Shown here: positions 17,571 to 27,291 of the stretch, piece by piece | How the letters are laid out: each line of letters begins with the position of its first letter | Position numbering within the stretch: position 1 is the stretch's first letter | NCBI RefSeq assembly: GCF_000708595.2 | Contig: NZ_JARP01000008.1 | Coordinates: forward strand, 1-64,000 | Source of the DNA: Flavobacterium sp. KJJ | GTDB lineage: Bacteria; Bacteroidota; Bacteroidia; Flavobacteriales; Flavobacteriaceae | Direction of reading: 5' to 3' | DNA: 64,000 bases | Made by a program: the position numbers and the translations under genes | Notes under the pieces: model-generated | What the model was told of the DNA's origin: nothing | The model's database searches: none | What the model saw: the letters and a program-made list of their open reading frames with translations, nothing else

Positions 17571-19184
17571 CTATAAAGAAACTCCTCTTTTCCAAGGAAT
17601 AAATACATCTTGTTTCAGCTGGTCTGCCTTTGTTTCCAAGTTTCCGCTCGCCAATTCTATAATGTAATCTACGATTTCTGCTCCAACTTCGGAAATTGTT
17701 TTTTCACCAGTAATCACAGTTCCAGCATTTACATCGATAATATCCGACATTCTATTAATTAATGCCGTGTTCGAAGAAATTTTTACAACGGGTGCAATCG
17801 GATTTCCCATCGGATTTCCTAAACCTGTGGTAAATAAAACAACTGTTGCTCCCGCCCCAACCAATCCTGTGGTGCATTCGGCGTCATTTCCTGGCGTATT
17901 TAAAAGATTTAAACCTGGTTTTGAAATATATTCACCGTAGTCTAAAACATCTACAATAGGTGAAGTTCCGCCTTTTTTAGCTGCGCCAGCAGATTTCATA
18001 GCGTCTGTAATTAATCCGTCTTTGATGTTTCCTGGAGATGGGTTCATATCAAACCCTGAACCTGCATCTACAACTGATTTTTCAAAAGCTTTCATTAAAG
18101 TTAAAAACTTATCTGCTTTTTCTTCGTCCACACATCGGTTCATCAATTCTTGTTCAACACCACATAATTCTGGAAACTCTGCCAAAATTGTTTTCCCACC
18201 CAAAGCTGCAAAAATATCTGAAACAATTCCCAGTGCTGGATTAGCAGAAATTCCTGAAAATCCGTCGGATCCCCCACATTCTAAACCAATACTTAGCTTT
18301 GAAAGAGGAGCAGGTTTACGTTCAATTTTGTTTGCTCTTTTAATGGCTTCATAAGAATCTTTAATCACCATTTGAAACATTTGATCCGTAGTTCCAATTT
18401 GTTGTTGTTCATAGATCAAAATTTCTTTATCACTATTGGGACTCATTTCTTTCAATGCCTTCTTTAAAATATCTACTTGCAAATTTTGGCAACCCAAACT
18501 CAAAACAGTAGCACCTGCAACATTTGGGTTATTCACATATCCTGCAAGGAGTTTTGCCAACAATTCAGAATCTTGTCGAATCCCGCCACAACCACCTTGA
18601 TGATTGATAAATTTTACTTCGATATTATCTAAAAGATTTTCATTTAAATTTTTATCAGAAACTTCTTCAATGCTTTTTTCTTCAATTAAAGAGCGTAACA
18701 AATTTTTATAAGAAACTTCTTTTTTGGGCATTAATTCGTTTTCGAAAATATCTTTAAGTTTTTCGATATTTTTGTTTTCACAAAAAACCAATGGAAAAAA
18801 CAACCAAACGTTTTTGGTTCCAACTTGTCCATCAGTACGATGGTATCCGTTAAAAGTTTTGTCTTTCCAACGATCTACATTTGGTGGAGTCCAACCTAAA
18901 TTTCCGTTTTTACCAAAAACTTTTTCACTTTGATGTTTTACATTTTCGGTAGTAATTACTTCTCCTTTTTTTATAGGTTTAGCAGCTTTTCCTACCAAAA
19001 CGCCATACATTATAATATCACTACCAATTGTAAAATCTTTCTCAGCGATTTTATGTTTTGCTTTAACATCAGTTGTTGGTGAGACGGTAGTTCCTTCAAA
19101 TATAATTTGTTCGTTTTGTACCAAGTCGGTCAAAGCAACAATTACGTTATCTGCGGGGTTTACTTTTATTAATTTTTTTTGCAT
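17571..19184 (-). CDS. uxaA: Altronate dehydratase
   Basis: A 537-residue enzyme converting D-altronate to 2-keto-3-deoxygluconate. The N-terminal SAF domain spans about residues 1-95; the catalytic body starts at GYHRTDGQVGTKN and contains GGCGGIRQDSE, LECGGSDGFSGISANPALG, DYGEYISKPGLNLLNTPGND and ATVVLFTTGLGNPMGNP. It is slightly longer than the about 495-residue E. coli protein. Downstream partner of UxaB; the two genes are 80 bases apart and co-directional, giving the galacturonate branch of the pathway. Confidence 0.93.
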   Translation of the reverse strand: MQKKLIKVNPADNVIVALTDLVQNEQIIFEGTTVSPTTDVKAKHKIAEKDFTIGSDIIMYGVLVGKAAKPIKKGEVITTENVKHQSEKVFGKNGNLGWTPPNVDRWKDKTFNGYHRTDGQVGTKNVWLFFPLVFCENKNIEKLKDIFENELMPKKEVSYKNLLRSLIEEKSIEEVSDKNLNENLLDNIEVKFINHQGGCGGIRQDSELLAKLLAGYVNNPNVAGATVLSLGCQNLQVDILKKALKEMSPNSDKEILIYEQQQIGTTDQMFQMVIKDSYEAIKRANKIERKPAPLSKLSIGLECGGSDGFSGISANPALGIVSDIFAALGGKTILAEFPELCGVEQELMNRCVDEEKADKFLTLMKAFEKSVVDAGSGFDMNPSPGNIKDGLITDAMKSAGAAKKGGTSPIVDVLDYGEYISKPGLNLLNTPGNDAECTTGLVGAGATVVLFTTGLGNPMGNPIAPVVKISSNTALINRMSDIIDVNAGTVITGEKTISEVGAEIVDYIIELASGNLETKADQLKQDVFIPWKRGVSL

Positions 19185-19264
19185 GATCGTTTTTTTTTTA
19201 AGTTGCGAAGTTTCTAAGATGTGTTCAAAAACTTAGGACCTTCGAATCTCAGAAACTATTCTAA

Positions 19265-20707
19265 TTAATATTGTTTGCTGAAATTAGCAAATCCTTTTTC
19301 TATTCCGTTTTCTTCAATTTCATTTAAGGCCAATACTAAAGCTTCCGATAAGCCTTTTACTTTAGTTAAATCTTCGCCCCAGAATTCAGTGTTCGCTAAT
19401 ATTTTAGCTACAACTAAATCTGAAGATCCTAATTGCCAAACGTTTTTAAATGCCTCAACTATCTCTGGAGAATCTTTTACAGGTAATACTTCGTTATTCC
19501 AAGTCCCTTTGTAGAATTGAATTAAACTCGCCAAAGAAAAAGTCAAATTAACTGGCAATTTGTTGTTAGCATTATAATATCCCAATAAACTTGGTAAAAC
19601 TCTTACTTTGAATTTTGAGATAGAATTTAATGCAATATCAGCAAGTGCATGTTTGATAAATGGATTTTTAAATCGGTCCATTACCTCTTCAGAATAGGCC
19701 GTAATTTCATTTTTGTCCATATCAAGAGTTTCGCTAATTTCACTAATAACACTGTTTACGAATTTTCCAGTAAAATCTCCGTTAACAGTTTCCATTACTA
19801 ATTTGTTACCATACAAAAGTGAAAAAGGAACCATTGCCGTGTGTGCGCCGTTTAGAATACGAACTTTAATCATTTTAAAAGGACGTATATCATCAACAAT
19901 TTTTACATTCAAATCTGTTTTATGAAAAGGTAATTTTGATTTTAAAGCATCGCCACCTTCAATAGCCCAAAGGAAGAAAGGTTCAGCAGCCACGATTAAA
20001 TTGTCCTGATAATCTAATTTATTGTTGTATTCTTCAATTTCAGCTCTTGGATATCCAGGAACAATTCTGTCGACCAAAGTACTATGATATGTACAAACAT
20101 CTGATACCCAAGTTTTAAATGCATCCTCTAACTTCCATGTATCGCAATATTGCAAAATATATTTTTTCAGCGTCTCTGAGTTATAATCAATCAACTCACA
20201 AGGAATGATTGTTACTCCTTTAGAAGCATCTCCGTTGAAATGTTTGAATCTTTCATATAATAAAACAGTCAGCTTTGCAGGAAATGAAACTGGCGGTTGC
20301 ATATCTGGAGTATCACTTTCAATGAATTCAATTCCAGCTTCAGTAGTATTTGAAACAATAAACTGAAGTTCTTCTTCTTTAGCTAAAGCTAAATAATCAG
20401 CAAATTCAGTATACGGATTTATAGCTTTTACAATATTAGTAATCAACTCAATATCTTGTATCTTTTCGCCTTTTTTAATTCCGTTCATAAACAAAGTATA
20501 AAGACCGTCCTGATCATTAATCAAGTTTACCATACCGTCTTTCAAAGGTTGAACCACTGCAATACCAGCATTAAAATCAACTTCTTTATTTAGTTTGTGA
20601 AAAGCGTAATCAACAAAAGCTCTTAAGAAATTTCCTTCTCCAAACTGAATTACTTTAATTGGCTGTAATTTTTCTAATCCTGTATTTTTTCTGTTTAACT
20701 GTTTCAT
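19265..20707 (-). CDS. uxaB: Tagaturonate reductase (altronate oxidoreductase)
   Basis: A 480-residue NAD-dependent long-chain mannitol-dehydrogenase-family enzyme reducing D-tagaturonate to D-altronate. The N-terminus has IQFGEGNFLRAFVDYAFHKLN, the family's nucleotide-binding start; IVSNTTEAGIEF, KIVDDIRPFKMIKVRILNGAHT and DRFKNPFIKHALADIALNS are further signatures. Lengths match E. coli UxaB. It acts between UxaC and UxaA. The 217-base gap upstream to kdgA shows no clear promoter to me. Confidence 0.93.
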   Translation of the reverse strand: MKQLNRKNTGLEKLQPIKVIQFGEGNFLRAFVDYAFHKLNKEVDFNAGIAVVQPLKDGMVNLINDQDGLYTLFMNGIKKGEKIQDIELITNIVKAINPYTEFADYLALAKEEELQFIVSNTTEAGIEFIESDTPDMQPPVSFPAKLTVLLYERFKHFNGDASKGVTIIPCELIDYNSETLKKYILQYCDTWKLEDAFKTWVSDVCTYHSTLVDRIVPGYPRAEIEEYNNKLDYQDNLIVAAEPFFLWAIEGGDALKSKLPFHKTDLNVKIVDDIRPFKMIKVRILNGAHTAMVPFSLLYGNKLVMETVNGDFTGKFVNSVISEISETLDMDKNEITAYSEEVMDRFKNPFIKHALADIALNSISKFKVRVLPSLLGYYNANNKLPVNLTFSLASLIQFYKGTWNNEVLPVKDSPEIVEAFKNVWQLGSSDLVVAKILANTEFWGEDLTKVKGLSEALVLALNEIEENGIEKGFANFSKQY

Positions 20708-20924
20708 TTTAAATCATTAATGCGTTATAAATAACCACGTTAAATACCTTATTAACTTATTATTTTCTGTTTCTATATTGTAAAAGAAACATTACACCGT
20801 TGGGTAAAATAAAACCTGCTGTGAGGAATGGCAAGATTTATTTTGCAAGCGTAATGCTCAATTACAACATCTAAAACTCTAAAAAAAACTGCAAGCCAAA
20901 TAAAGGAATCGGTATGATTACTCC

Positions 20925-21596
20925 TTATTTATTTTTAATATTTTTGATGATATCCAGAACCTGACTTACTTTGTTTTTCAAACCGTCAAAATCTTTATTA
21001 TCAAGTATTTCTTTTGAAATTAACTGCGATCCAATACCCACACAAAATGCGCCTGCACTAAACCATGAAGCCAAGCTTTCTGCAGTTGGCAAAACGCCTC
21101 CTGTTGGCATAATGCTGGTCCACGGACATGGGCCTTTTACCGCTTTTATAAATTCTGGACCGTAAATATCGCCGGGGAATAATTTTACAATCTCACAGCC
21201 TAATTCTTCCGCTCTAGCAATTTCAGTAAGCGTTCCGCAACCTGGTGACCACAATACTTTGCGTCTGTTGCAGGCAATTGCAATGTCTTCCCTGAAAACC
21301 GGAGTTACAATAAAGTTAGCTCCCAGACTCATGTATACTGAAGCCGCAGCGGCATCTGTAATAGAACCAACTCCCAACATCATTCCCGGCAGTTCTGCCA
21401 AAGCATATTTGTTTAAAGCGCCAAAAACTTCATGTGCAAAGTCGCCTCTGCTGGTAAACTCCATTAAACGGGAACCGCCATCGTAGCAGGCTTTTAAAAC
21501 CTTTTTGCTTAATTCTATATCAGAATGAAAAAACAGCGGAACCATTCCGTTTTCTTTCATTGTCTGCGCAACTTCAATTCTTGAATATTTTGCCAT
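20925..21596 (-). CDS. kdgA: KDPG aldolase (2-dehydro-3-deoxyphosphogluconate aldolase)
   Basis: A 223-residue class I aldolase splitting KDPG into pyruvate and glyceraldehyde-3-phosphate. Family motifs: LMEFTSRGDFAHE with the catalytic Glu, GVGSITDAAAASVYMSLGANFIVTP, and CEIVKLFPGDIYGPEFIKAV with the Schiff-base Lys; SIMPTGGV binds phosphate. It starts 10 bases after kdgK ends, so the kinase and aldolase are almost certainly cotranscribed. It finishes the pectin catabolic route here. Confidence 0.93.
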   Translation of the reverse strand: MAKYSRIEVAQTMKENGMVPLFFHSDIELSKKVLKACYDGGSRLMEFTSRGDFAHEVFGALNKYALAELPGMMLGVGSITDAAAASVYMSLGANFIVTPVFREDIAIACNRRKVLWSPGCGTLTEIARAEELGCEIVKLFPGDIYGPEFIKAVKGPCPWTSIMPTGGVLPTAESLASWFSAGAFCVGIGSQLISKEILDNKDFDGLKNKVSQVLDIIKNIKNK

Positions 21597-21606
21597 ATTT
21601 ATGATA

Positions 21607-22629
21607 TTATCTTGATACTAATGCAGCGCCATCACCATCAATCATATTTTCAACTTCTTTCAGTGTAACCAAGTTGTAATCCCCTGCAATGGTATGTTTT
21701 AAACAGCAGGCCGCAACTGCAAAATCTAATGCTCTCTGATTATTGTTTTGGTATTTTGTCAAGCCATAAATTAAACCTCCCATAAAAGCATCTCCGCTTC
21801 CTACCCTATCTACAACAGGTGTCACTTCTTTGACAGCTGCATTGTAAATCGCTTTTCCATCGAACAAAATACCGCCAATTCTTTGATGAGAAGCACTAAC
21901 AGAATAGCGCAGGGTCGTAGCAGCAATTTTCAAACTCGGAATCAAATCAAACAATTTTGCATATAAAACCGGAAGTGATTTTTCATCTTGATAATTTGGA
22001 TTTACTTTCGGAATTCCCAGCATGAAATAAGCTGTATCAATATCTCCTAAAATAACATTGCTGTATTTAAGCATTTCCGGCATAACATCGCTTGGCGTTT
22101 TGCCGTATTGCCATAATTTTGATCTGTAATTCAAGTCGCATGAAATTGTAATTCCCAGTTTGTGAGCCACTTTAATAGCTTCTAAACAAGCTTGGGCAGC
22201 ACTTTCAGAAATTGCCGGCGTTATGCCGCTCCAGTGAAACCAATCTGCACCTTCAAGCACTTTCTCCCAGTCAATATCTCCTTTTTGAATAGTTGCCATC
22301 GAACTGTGCGCGCGATCGTATACTACATTGCTCCCGCGGGTTCCGGCTCCGGTTTCAAGAAAATAGATTCCCAGGCGTTCTCCTCCAAAAATTATATTTT
22401 TAGATTCTACGTTCATTTTTCTCATTTCTTTTAATGCAGATCCTCCTATTTCATTTTCAGGTAATCTGGTTACAAACTCCGCATTTACGCCATAATTTGC
22501 CAAAGAAACACAAACATTAAATTCACCGCCTCCATAAGAAGCTCCAAACTCTTTTGCCTGAGAAAAACGAAGATGTCTCTCCGTTGAAAGACGCAGCATT
22601 ATTTCGCCGAATGCAACTACTTTACTCAT
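21607..22629 (-). CDS. kdgK: 2-keto-3-deoxygluconate kinase (PfkB family)
   Basis: A 340-residue ribokinase-type sugar kinase phosphorylating KDG. The N-terminus VVAFGEIMLRLST and YGGGEFNVCVSLANYG are PfkB sugar-binding signatures; the C-terminal VDRVGSGDAFMGGLIYG has the anion hole and catalytic Asp. It is placed between uxaC and kdgA, where both KDG-forming branches converge, which favours KDG over other sugars as substrate. Confidence 0.9.
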   Translation of the reverse strand: MSKVVAFGEIMLRLSTERHLRFSQAKEFGASYGGGEFNVCVSLANYGVNAEFVTRLPENEIGGSALKEMRKMNVESKNIIFGGERLGIYFLETGAGTRGSNVVYDRAHSSMATIQKGDIDWEKVLEGADWFHWSGITPAISESAAQACLEAIKVAHKLGITISCDLNYRSKLWQYGKTPSDVMPEMLKYSNVILGDIDTAYFMLGIPKVNPNYQDEKSLPVLYAKLFDLIPSLKIAATTLRYSVSASHQRIGGILFDGKAIYNAAVKEVTPVVDRVGSGDAFMGGLIYGLTKYQNNNQRALDFAVAACCLKHTIAGDYNLVTLKEVENMIDGDGAALVSR

Positions 22630-22781
22630 ATTTTTTTATTGTTTTTACCAGTAAAAATATTTTTTCCACCATTTAGCTATTAAGAGAATTAAGCTTTGCA
22701 ACCAAAATTAAAACTCTTTATTTTCTTTTAAATACTAAGTTCTACACTTAATTTTCTTACTATCTTAAAAGTAAAACTTAT

Positions 22782-24188
22782 TTAAAATTTGAAATATTCT
22801 TTTGCGTTGTTATACGAAATATCAGCAACCAATTTTCCAATCCATTCCATATCAGCAGGAAGTTCTCCTCTTTGAATTTCATCTCCTAAAAGATTACAAA
22901 GAATACGTCTGAAATATTCGTGTCTTGGAAAAGATAAAAAGCTTCTTGAATCTGTCAGCATTCCAACAAAACAACTGATTAATCCCATATTTGAAAGGGC
23001 ATTTAATTGCTTTGTCATTCCGTCTTTCTGATCTAAAAACCACCATCCTGAACCAAATTGTACTTTTCCGCGAACGCTTCCGTCATTGAAATTTCCAATC
23101 ATTGTAGCCATAACTTCATTATCTGCTGGATTTAGGTTATAAACAATGGTTTTCGTCAATTTATCTTTGCTGTCTAAGGCATTTAAGAAAGAAGATAATT
23201 TTTGCGCCTGCGGATAATCTCCAATAGAATCCCAGCCAGTATCCGGACCTAAAATTCTGTGCATACGCGCGTTATTATTTCTTAAAGCACCTAAGTGAAA
23301 TTGCTGCACCCATCCAAATTCATGATAGGTTTCAGATAAAAACAATAAAACTGCACTTTGAAATTTTAATGCTTCTTCAGGAGTTAAGACCCCATTTTCT
23401 CTTTTCTTTTTAAAAATTGAATTGATTTCACTTTCAGTAAAATTTTCAAAATAAATCTGATCCAAACCGTGATCACTCAATTTACATCCATTTGCAGCAA
23501 AAAATTCGATTCTATTTTTTAATGCCGATTGTAAATCTGAATACGTATTAATCGCAATTCCGGACACATCCCCCAACGTGTCCAGATATGCGTTATAACC
23601 ATCATTCAAAATTAAGATGGCTTTATCGGGTCTGAACGCAGTGCTGACTTTAGTTCCGAAAGGATTTGAAGCCAGTTTTTGGTGATGTTCGAGATTATCA
23701 ATTGGATCTTCTGTAGTACATACTAATTCGGCATTTACTTTTTTAAGTAAATTTTGAGTGCTGTACGCTTCAGAATTTATTTTTTCAGAAGTTTCTATAT
23801 ATATTTTCTCAGCCGACTTTTCATTCAATAAATCATAAATATCAAAATAGCGGGCTAATTCTAAATGTGTCCAGTGATATAAAGGGTTACGCATTGTATA
23901 CGGAACCGTTTTTCCCCAGTTTAAAAATTTATCTTTGTCAGATCCGTTTCCGGTAATAAACTGCTCGCTGATCCCTAATGTACGCATAGCACGCCATTTG
24001 TAGTGATCACCGTTTATCCAAACTTGAGTGATATTATCAAAGATTTTATTATCTGCTATATTTTGTGGCGACAAGTGATTGTGATAATCAATTATAGGCT
24101 GATTTTTAGAATAGTTATGATATAATTCTTCAGCATATTTGTTTTCAAGCAAAAAATTATCGTTTATGAAAGTCTTATTTGAGCTCAT
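22782..24188 (-). CDS. uxaC: Uronate isomerase (glucuronate/galacturonate isomerase)
   Basis: A 468-residue amidohydrolase-fold isomerase converting D-galacturonate to D-tagaturonate (and glucuronate to fructuronate). Signatures: IIDYHNHLSPQNIADNK with the metal-binding HxH, DHYKWRAMRTLGI, NPLYHWTHLELARYF, TTEDPIDNLEHH, and LTDSRSFLSFPRHEYFRRILC. Length equals the E. coli enzyme closely. It lies 23 bases after kduD stops in the leftward gene series. Confidence 0.95.
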   Translation of the reverse strand: MSSNKTFINDNFLLENKYAEELYHNYSKNQPIIDYHNHLSPQNIADNKIFDNITQVWINGDHYKWRAMRTLGISEQFITGNGSDKDKFLNWGKTVPYTMRNPLYHWTHLELARYFDIYDLLNEKSAEKIYIETSEKINSEAYSTQNLLKKVNAELVCTTEDPIDNLEHHQKLASNPFGTKVSTAFRPDKAILILNDGYNAYLDTLGDVSGIAINTYSDLQSALKNRIEFFAANGCKLSDHGLDQIYFENFTESEINSIFKKKRENGVLTPEEALKFQSAVLLFLSETYHEFGWVQQFHLGALRNNNARMHRILGPDTGWDSIGDYPQAQKLSSFLNALDSKDKLTKTIVYNLNPADNEVMATMIGNFNDGSVRGKVQFGSGWWFLDQKDGMTKQLNALSNMGLISCFVGMLTDSRSFLSFPRHEYFRRILCNLLGDEIQRGELPADMEWIGKLVADISYNNAKEYFKF

Positions 24189-24211
24189 GTTCTTTTAATT
24201 ATAATTGAGAA

Positions 24212-25003
24212 TTATTCGTTTGATGGTTTGCCAATAGTAGCCAAAATACCGCCATCTACATATAAAATATGACCGTTTACAAAATCACTTGCCTTAGAAG
24301 ACAAGAATATTGCAGCTCCAGCCAAATCGCTTGGATCGCCCCATTTTGCAGCAGGAGTTCTGCTTATAATAAAATCATTAAAAGGATGTCCGTCAACTCT
24401 GATTGGTTTTGTCTGTTCTGTTGCAAAATATCCAGGCCCGATTCCGTTGATTTGAACATTGTATTTTGCCCATTCTGTAGCCATATTTTTAGTCAGCATT
24501 TTTAAACCGCCTTTTGCAGCAGCGTAAGCACCAACTGTATTTCGGCCCAATTCGCTCATCATAGAACAGATATTAATGATTTTTCCTTGCTGTCTTTCGA
24601 TCATTCCTTTGGCAACATGTTTAGAAACAATAAACGGACTTACCAAATCAATATCTATAACTTCTTTAAAATCTGACACTTCCATTTCAATCAGCGGAAT
24701 TCTTTTGATGATTCCAGCATTATTAATCAAAATATCAATGGGTCCGACTTCACTTTCTATTTTCTGAACAGCAGTTTTAACTTCCTGTTCATCAGTTACA
24801 TTAAATTTATACCCAACTGCATTTATACCTTCATTTTGAAGTTCTTTTACAGCATCATCAATTTTTTGCTGTGATGAATTTCCGTTCACCACTATTGTAG
24901 CACCAGCTTGTCCTAAACCTTTTGCCATTGCCATTCCCAGTCCGTGTGTACTTCCTGTAATCAAGGCAACTTTCCCTTTTATATCAAATAATGAGTTAGT
25001 CAT
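24212..25003 (-). CDS. kduD: 2-dehydro-3-deoxy-D-gluconate 5-dehydrogenase
   Basis: I place the start at the ATG at 25003 (MTNSLFDIKGKVALITG), giving 263 residues. A longer open frame extends upstream into kduI, but it lacks SDR sequence. Short-chain dehydrogenase motifs: TGSTHGLGMAMAKG (NAD binding), NNAGIIKR, catalytic Ser in ICSMMSELG, YAAAKGG and IGPGYFATEQTKP. It reduces 2,5-diketo-3-deoxygluconate to KDG in the unsaturated-uronate branch. Only 5 bases separate it from the kduI stop, so coupling is likely. Confidence 0.92.
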   Translation of the reverse strand: MTNSLFDIKGKVALITGSTHGLGMAMAKGLGQAGATIVVNGNSSQQKIDDAVKELQNEGINAVGYKFNVTDEQEVKTAVQKIESEVGPIDILINNAGIIKRIPLIEMEVSDFKEVIDIDLVSPFIVSKHVAKGMIERQQGKIINICSMMSELGRNTVGAYAAAKGGLKMLTKNMATEWAKYNVQINGIGPGYFATEQTKPIRVDGHPFNDFIISRTPAAKWGDPSDLAGAAIFLSSKASDFVNGHILYVDGGILATIGKPSNE

Positions 25004-25008
25004 AATTA

Positions 25009-25845
25009 TTATCTTAGTTCGGTTATTTTGCAAACATCCATATCTCCGTAATCTAAATTCTCTCCTGCCATTCCCCAGATAAAAGTGTAATTGCTGGTTC
25101 CTGAACCTGAGTGAATAGACCATGGCGGAGAAATAACCGCTTGATGATTGTTCATCCAGATATGTCTTGTTTCTTGCGGCTGTCCCATAAAATGGCACAC
25201 TGCCTGATTTTCTGGAATATCTAAGTAAAAATAAACTTCCATTCTACGATCGTGTACGTGTGCTGGCATGGTATTCCAGACACTTCCTGGACGTAATTCA
25301 GTCATTCCCATCTGCAATTGGCAAGTTGTTACCACACTTCCAATAATCATTTGATTAACTGTACGGTGATTTGCGGTTTCCATCGTACCTAATTCTAATT
25401 TATTTGCTTCTGCCAAACTAACTTTTACCGTTGGATAAGAAGTATGAGCCGGAGCAGAATTAATATAAAATTTAGCTGGATTTTTGCTGTCATCGCTTTT
25501 AAAAATTACTTCTTTATTACCTTTTCCAATATAAAGTGCATCTTTAAAACCTAACGGAAAAGAAGTTCCTTCTACAACTACAGAACCGCTTCCTCCAACA
25601 TTTATAATTCCTATTTCTCTTCTTTCTAAAAAATAGCTTGCCTTAAGCGGATCAATACTTTCCAGTTTTAAATCACTTATAGGAACTGCTGAACCAGCGA
25701 TATAACGATCATAATGCGAGTACGTTAAAACAATTTCGTTTTCCTGCATTAAGTCATCAATTAAGAATTCGTTTCTTAATTCTTGAGTATCATATTTTTT
25801 TACTGCTTCAGGGCTAGACGCGTATCTTGAACTATATTTTGTCAT
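25009..25845 (-). CDS. kduI: 5-dehydro-4-deoxy-D-glucuronate isomerase
   Basis: A 278-residue cupin-fold zinc isomerase that converts 5-keto-4-deoxyuronate, made spontaneously from unsaturated galacturonate, to 2,5-diketo-3-deoxygluconate. Motifs: YSSRYASSPEAVKKYDT at the N-terminus; MPAHVHDRRMEVYFYLDIP with two His and Glu zinc ligands; PPWSIHSGSGTSNYTFIWGM with the last His. It heads the kduI-kduD unit and has its own promoter with the LacI-type operator 16 bases upstream of the ATG. Confidence 0.95.
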   Translation of the reverse strand: MTKYSSRYASSPEAVKKYDTQELRNEFLIDDLMQENEIVLTYSHYDRYIAGSAVPISDLKLESIDPLKASYFLERREIGIINVGGSGSVVVEGTSFPLGFKDALYIGKGNKEVIFKSDDSKNPAKFYINSAPAHTSYPTVKVSLAEANKLELGTMETANHRTVNQMIIGSVVTTCQLQMGMTELRPGSVWNTMPAHVHDRRMEVYFYLDIPENQAVCHFMGQPQETRHIWMNNHQAVISPPWSIHSGSGTSNYTFIWGMAGENLDYGDMDVCKITELR

Positions 25846-25860
25846 AATAAATTTTTAAAA

Positions 25861-25882
25861 TGTAATCGATTGCACAAAAGTA
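25861..25882 (-). promoter_or_regulatory. kduI promoter element and LacI-type operator
   Basis: Leftward -7 element TACTTTTG at 25882-25875 is followed directly by TGTAATCGATTGCA (25861-25874), which differs from the GH28 operator by one base. I see no TTG at standard distance, so the -33 box is weak or absent. Confidence 0.72.
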
Positions 25883-25942
25883 TATTTTTATCTTTAAAAA
25901 CCATAATTCCAACCAAAATTTATTCTGTTTTTAAGTAAAATT

Positions 25943-27259
25943 TTACAATTCTACCTTTTTCATTCTCGGAACTAAAATGTGCATTATCAGCCAAGCCAAT
26001 AAATAAGATGCACCGCAAATGCAAAACATAATAAAATATCCGGTTTCTATTTTTCCAAGTTTGGTGTAATAAACAAACATATTTTTCTGAACTACTAAAG
26101 TCAGTAAAATTCCTCCAAGCGCTCCAAACATACCTCCAATTCCTGTTACAGAAGCTGTTGCTTGTTTAGGAAACATGTCAGAAACTGTTGTAAAAATATT
26201 AGCACTCCAGGCCTGATGAGCAGAAACTGCCAGACCAATAACCAAAATTGCAAGCCACATATTTATAGCTCCCAAATACTGAGAGAACAATACTGGCAAA
26301 ACTGCAAATGCATACAATAACATACTCGTTTTTCGCGCTTTATAAGCTGGCCAGTTGTTATTAATTAATTTTAATGGAAGCCAGCCACCGCCAATACTTC
26401 CAACGCTTCCAATCATATAAACCAAAGCACAAGGCCAAATAATTTCTGTAGATGAAAGCTTGTATTGTTTCATTAAAAAATCTGGAAGCCAGAACAAATA
26501 AAACCACCAAACCGGATCTGTCAATAATTTTCCGATGGCAAAAGCCCAAGTCTGGCGAAAAGAAAGCAATTTCATCCACGAAACCTTTTCTTTATCTTCT
26601 GTTTCAACTATTACTGTTTTATCTGAATTAATATATTCTAATTCAGCTTGTGACAAACGTTTTTGTTTTTCAGGCACTTCGTATAAAAGAAACCATAATC
26701 CGAGCCATACAAAACCAACAATTCCAGTTAAAATAAAAGCCCATTGCCATCCATAATTTGCAGCAATATGCGGCACAGTAAGCGGCACAATGATAGCACC
26801 AATATTACTTCCTGAATTAAAAATTCCTGTTGCCAAAGCTCTCTCTTTCTGCGGAAACCATTCTGCTGTAACTTTTATCGCTGCAGGAAAATTTCCCGCT
26901 TCTGTAATTCCTAAAAACACACGGGCAATTAAAAATCCTCCTGTTCCTGTTGCAAGTGCATGACCAATTGCAGCCAAACTCCATAAGCCAGTTGCAATCG
27001 CATATCCTAATTTGGTTCCTAGTCTATCTATAATACCTCCAGCAACCAACATTCCCATTGCGTAAGCAATTTTGAAAGCAAGCTCAATATTCGAATAATC
27101 AATAACTTCCTGTTCTGGTGTCCAGTGAAAAGCTTCTGCCAAAAAAGGACGCAGGTAACTTATTACATTTCTATCCAGATAATTAACAGTTGTTGCAAAA
27201 AAAACTAAACTACAAATAGTCCAGCGGTATTTTCCTATTGCTGCATTAGCTTGATTCAT
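25943..27259 (-). CDS. Hexuronate transporter, MFS (ExuT-type)
   Basis: A 438-residue integral membrane protein with about 12 hydrophobic segments, of the anion:cation symporter branch of the major facilitator superfamily. The start MNQANAAIGKYRWTICSLVF and TTVNYLDRNVISYLRPF are typical of ExuT. GITEAGNFPAAIKVTAEWFP and NSGSNIGAIIVP are further signatures. Likely imports galacturonate or its unsaturated derivative with protons. It is a tandem paralogue of the next upstream gene and ends about 100 bases before kduI's promoter. Confidence 0.87.
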   Translation of the reverse strand: MNQANAAIGKYRWTICSLVFFATTVNYLDRNVISYLRPFLAEAFHWTPEQEVIDYSNIELAFKIAYAMGMLVAGGIIDRLGTKLGYAIATGLWSLAAIGHALATGTGGFLIARVFLGITEAGNFPAAIKVTAEWFPQKERALATGIFNSGSNIGAIIVPLTVPHIAANYGWQWAFILTGIVGFVWLGLWFLLYEVPEKQKRLSQAELEYINSDKTVIVETEDKEKVSWMKLLSFRQTWAFAIGKLLTDPVWWFYLFWLPDFLMKQYKLSSTEIIWPCALVYMIGSVGSIGGGWLPLKLINNNWPAYKARKTSMLLYAFAVLPVLFSQYLGAINMWLAILVIGLAVSAHQAWSANIFTTVSDMFPKQATASVTGIGGMFGALGGILLTLVVQKNMFVYYTKLGKIETGYFIMFCICGASYLLAWLIMHILVPRMKKVEL

Positions 27260-27291
27260 AATTTTGAGTTGGTTAGTTAGTTGGTTTAGAT

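Noticed and set aside
20708..20924. Possible gene remnant between uxaB and kdgA
   Set aside because: All frames are interrupted or lack family resemblance; treated as plain spacer.
25004..25198. 65-residue N-terminal extension of KduD
   Set aside because: It lies antiframe inside kduI and has no SDR character; the ATG at 25003 gives the usual length.
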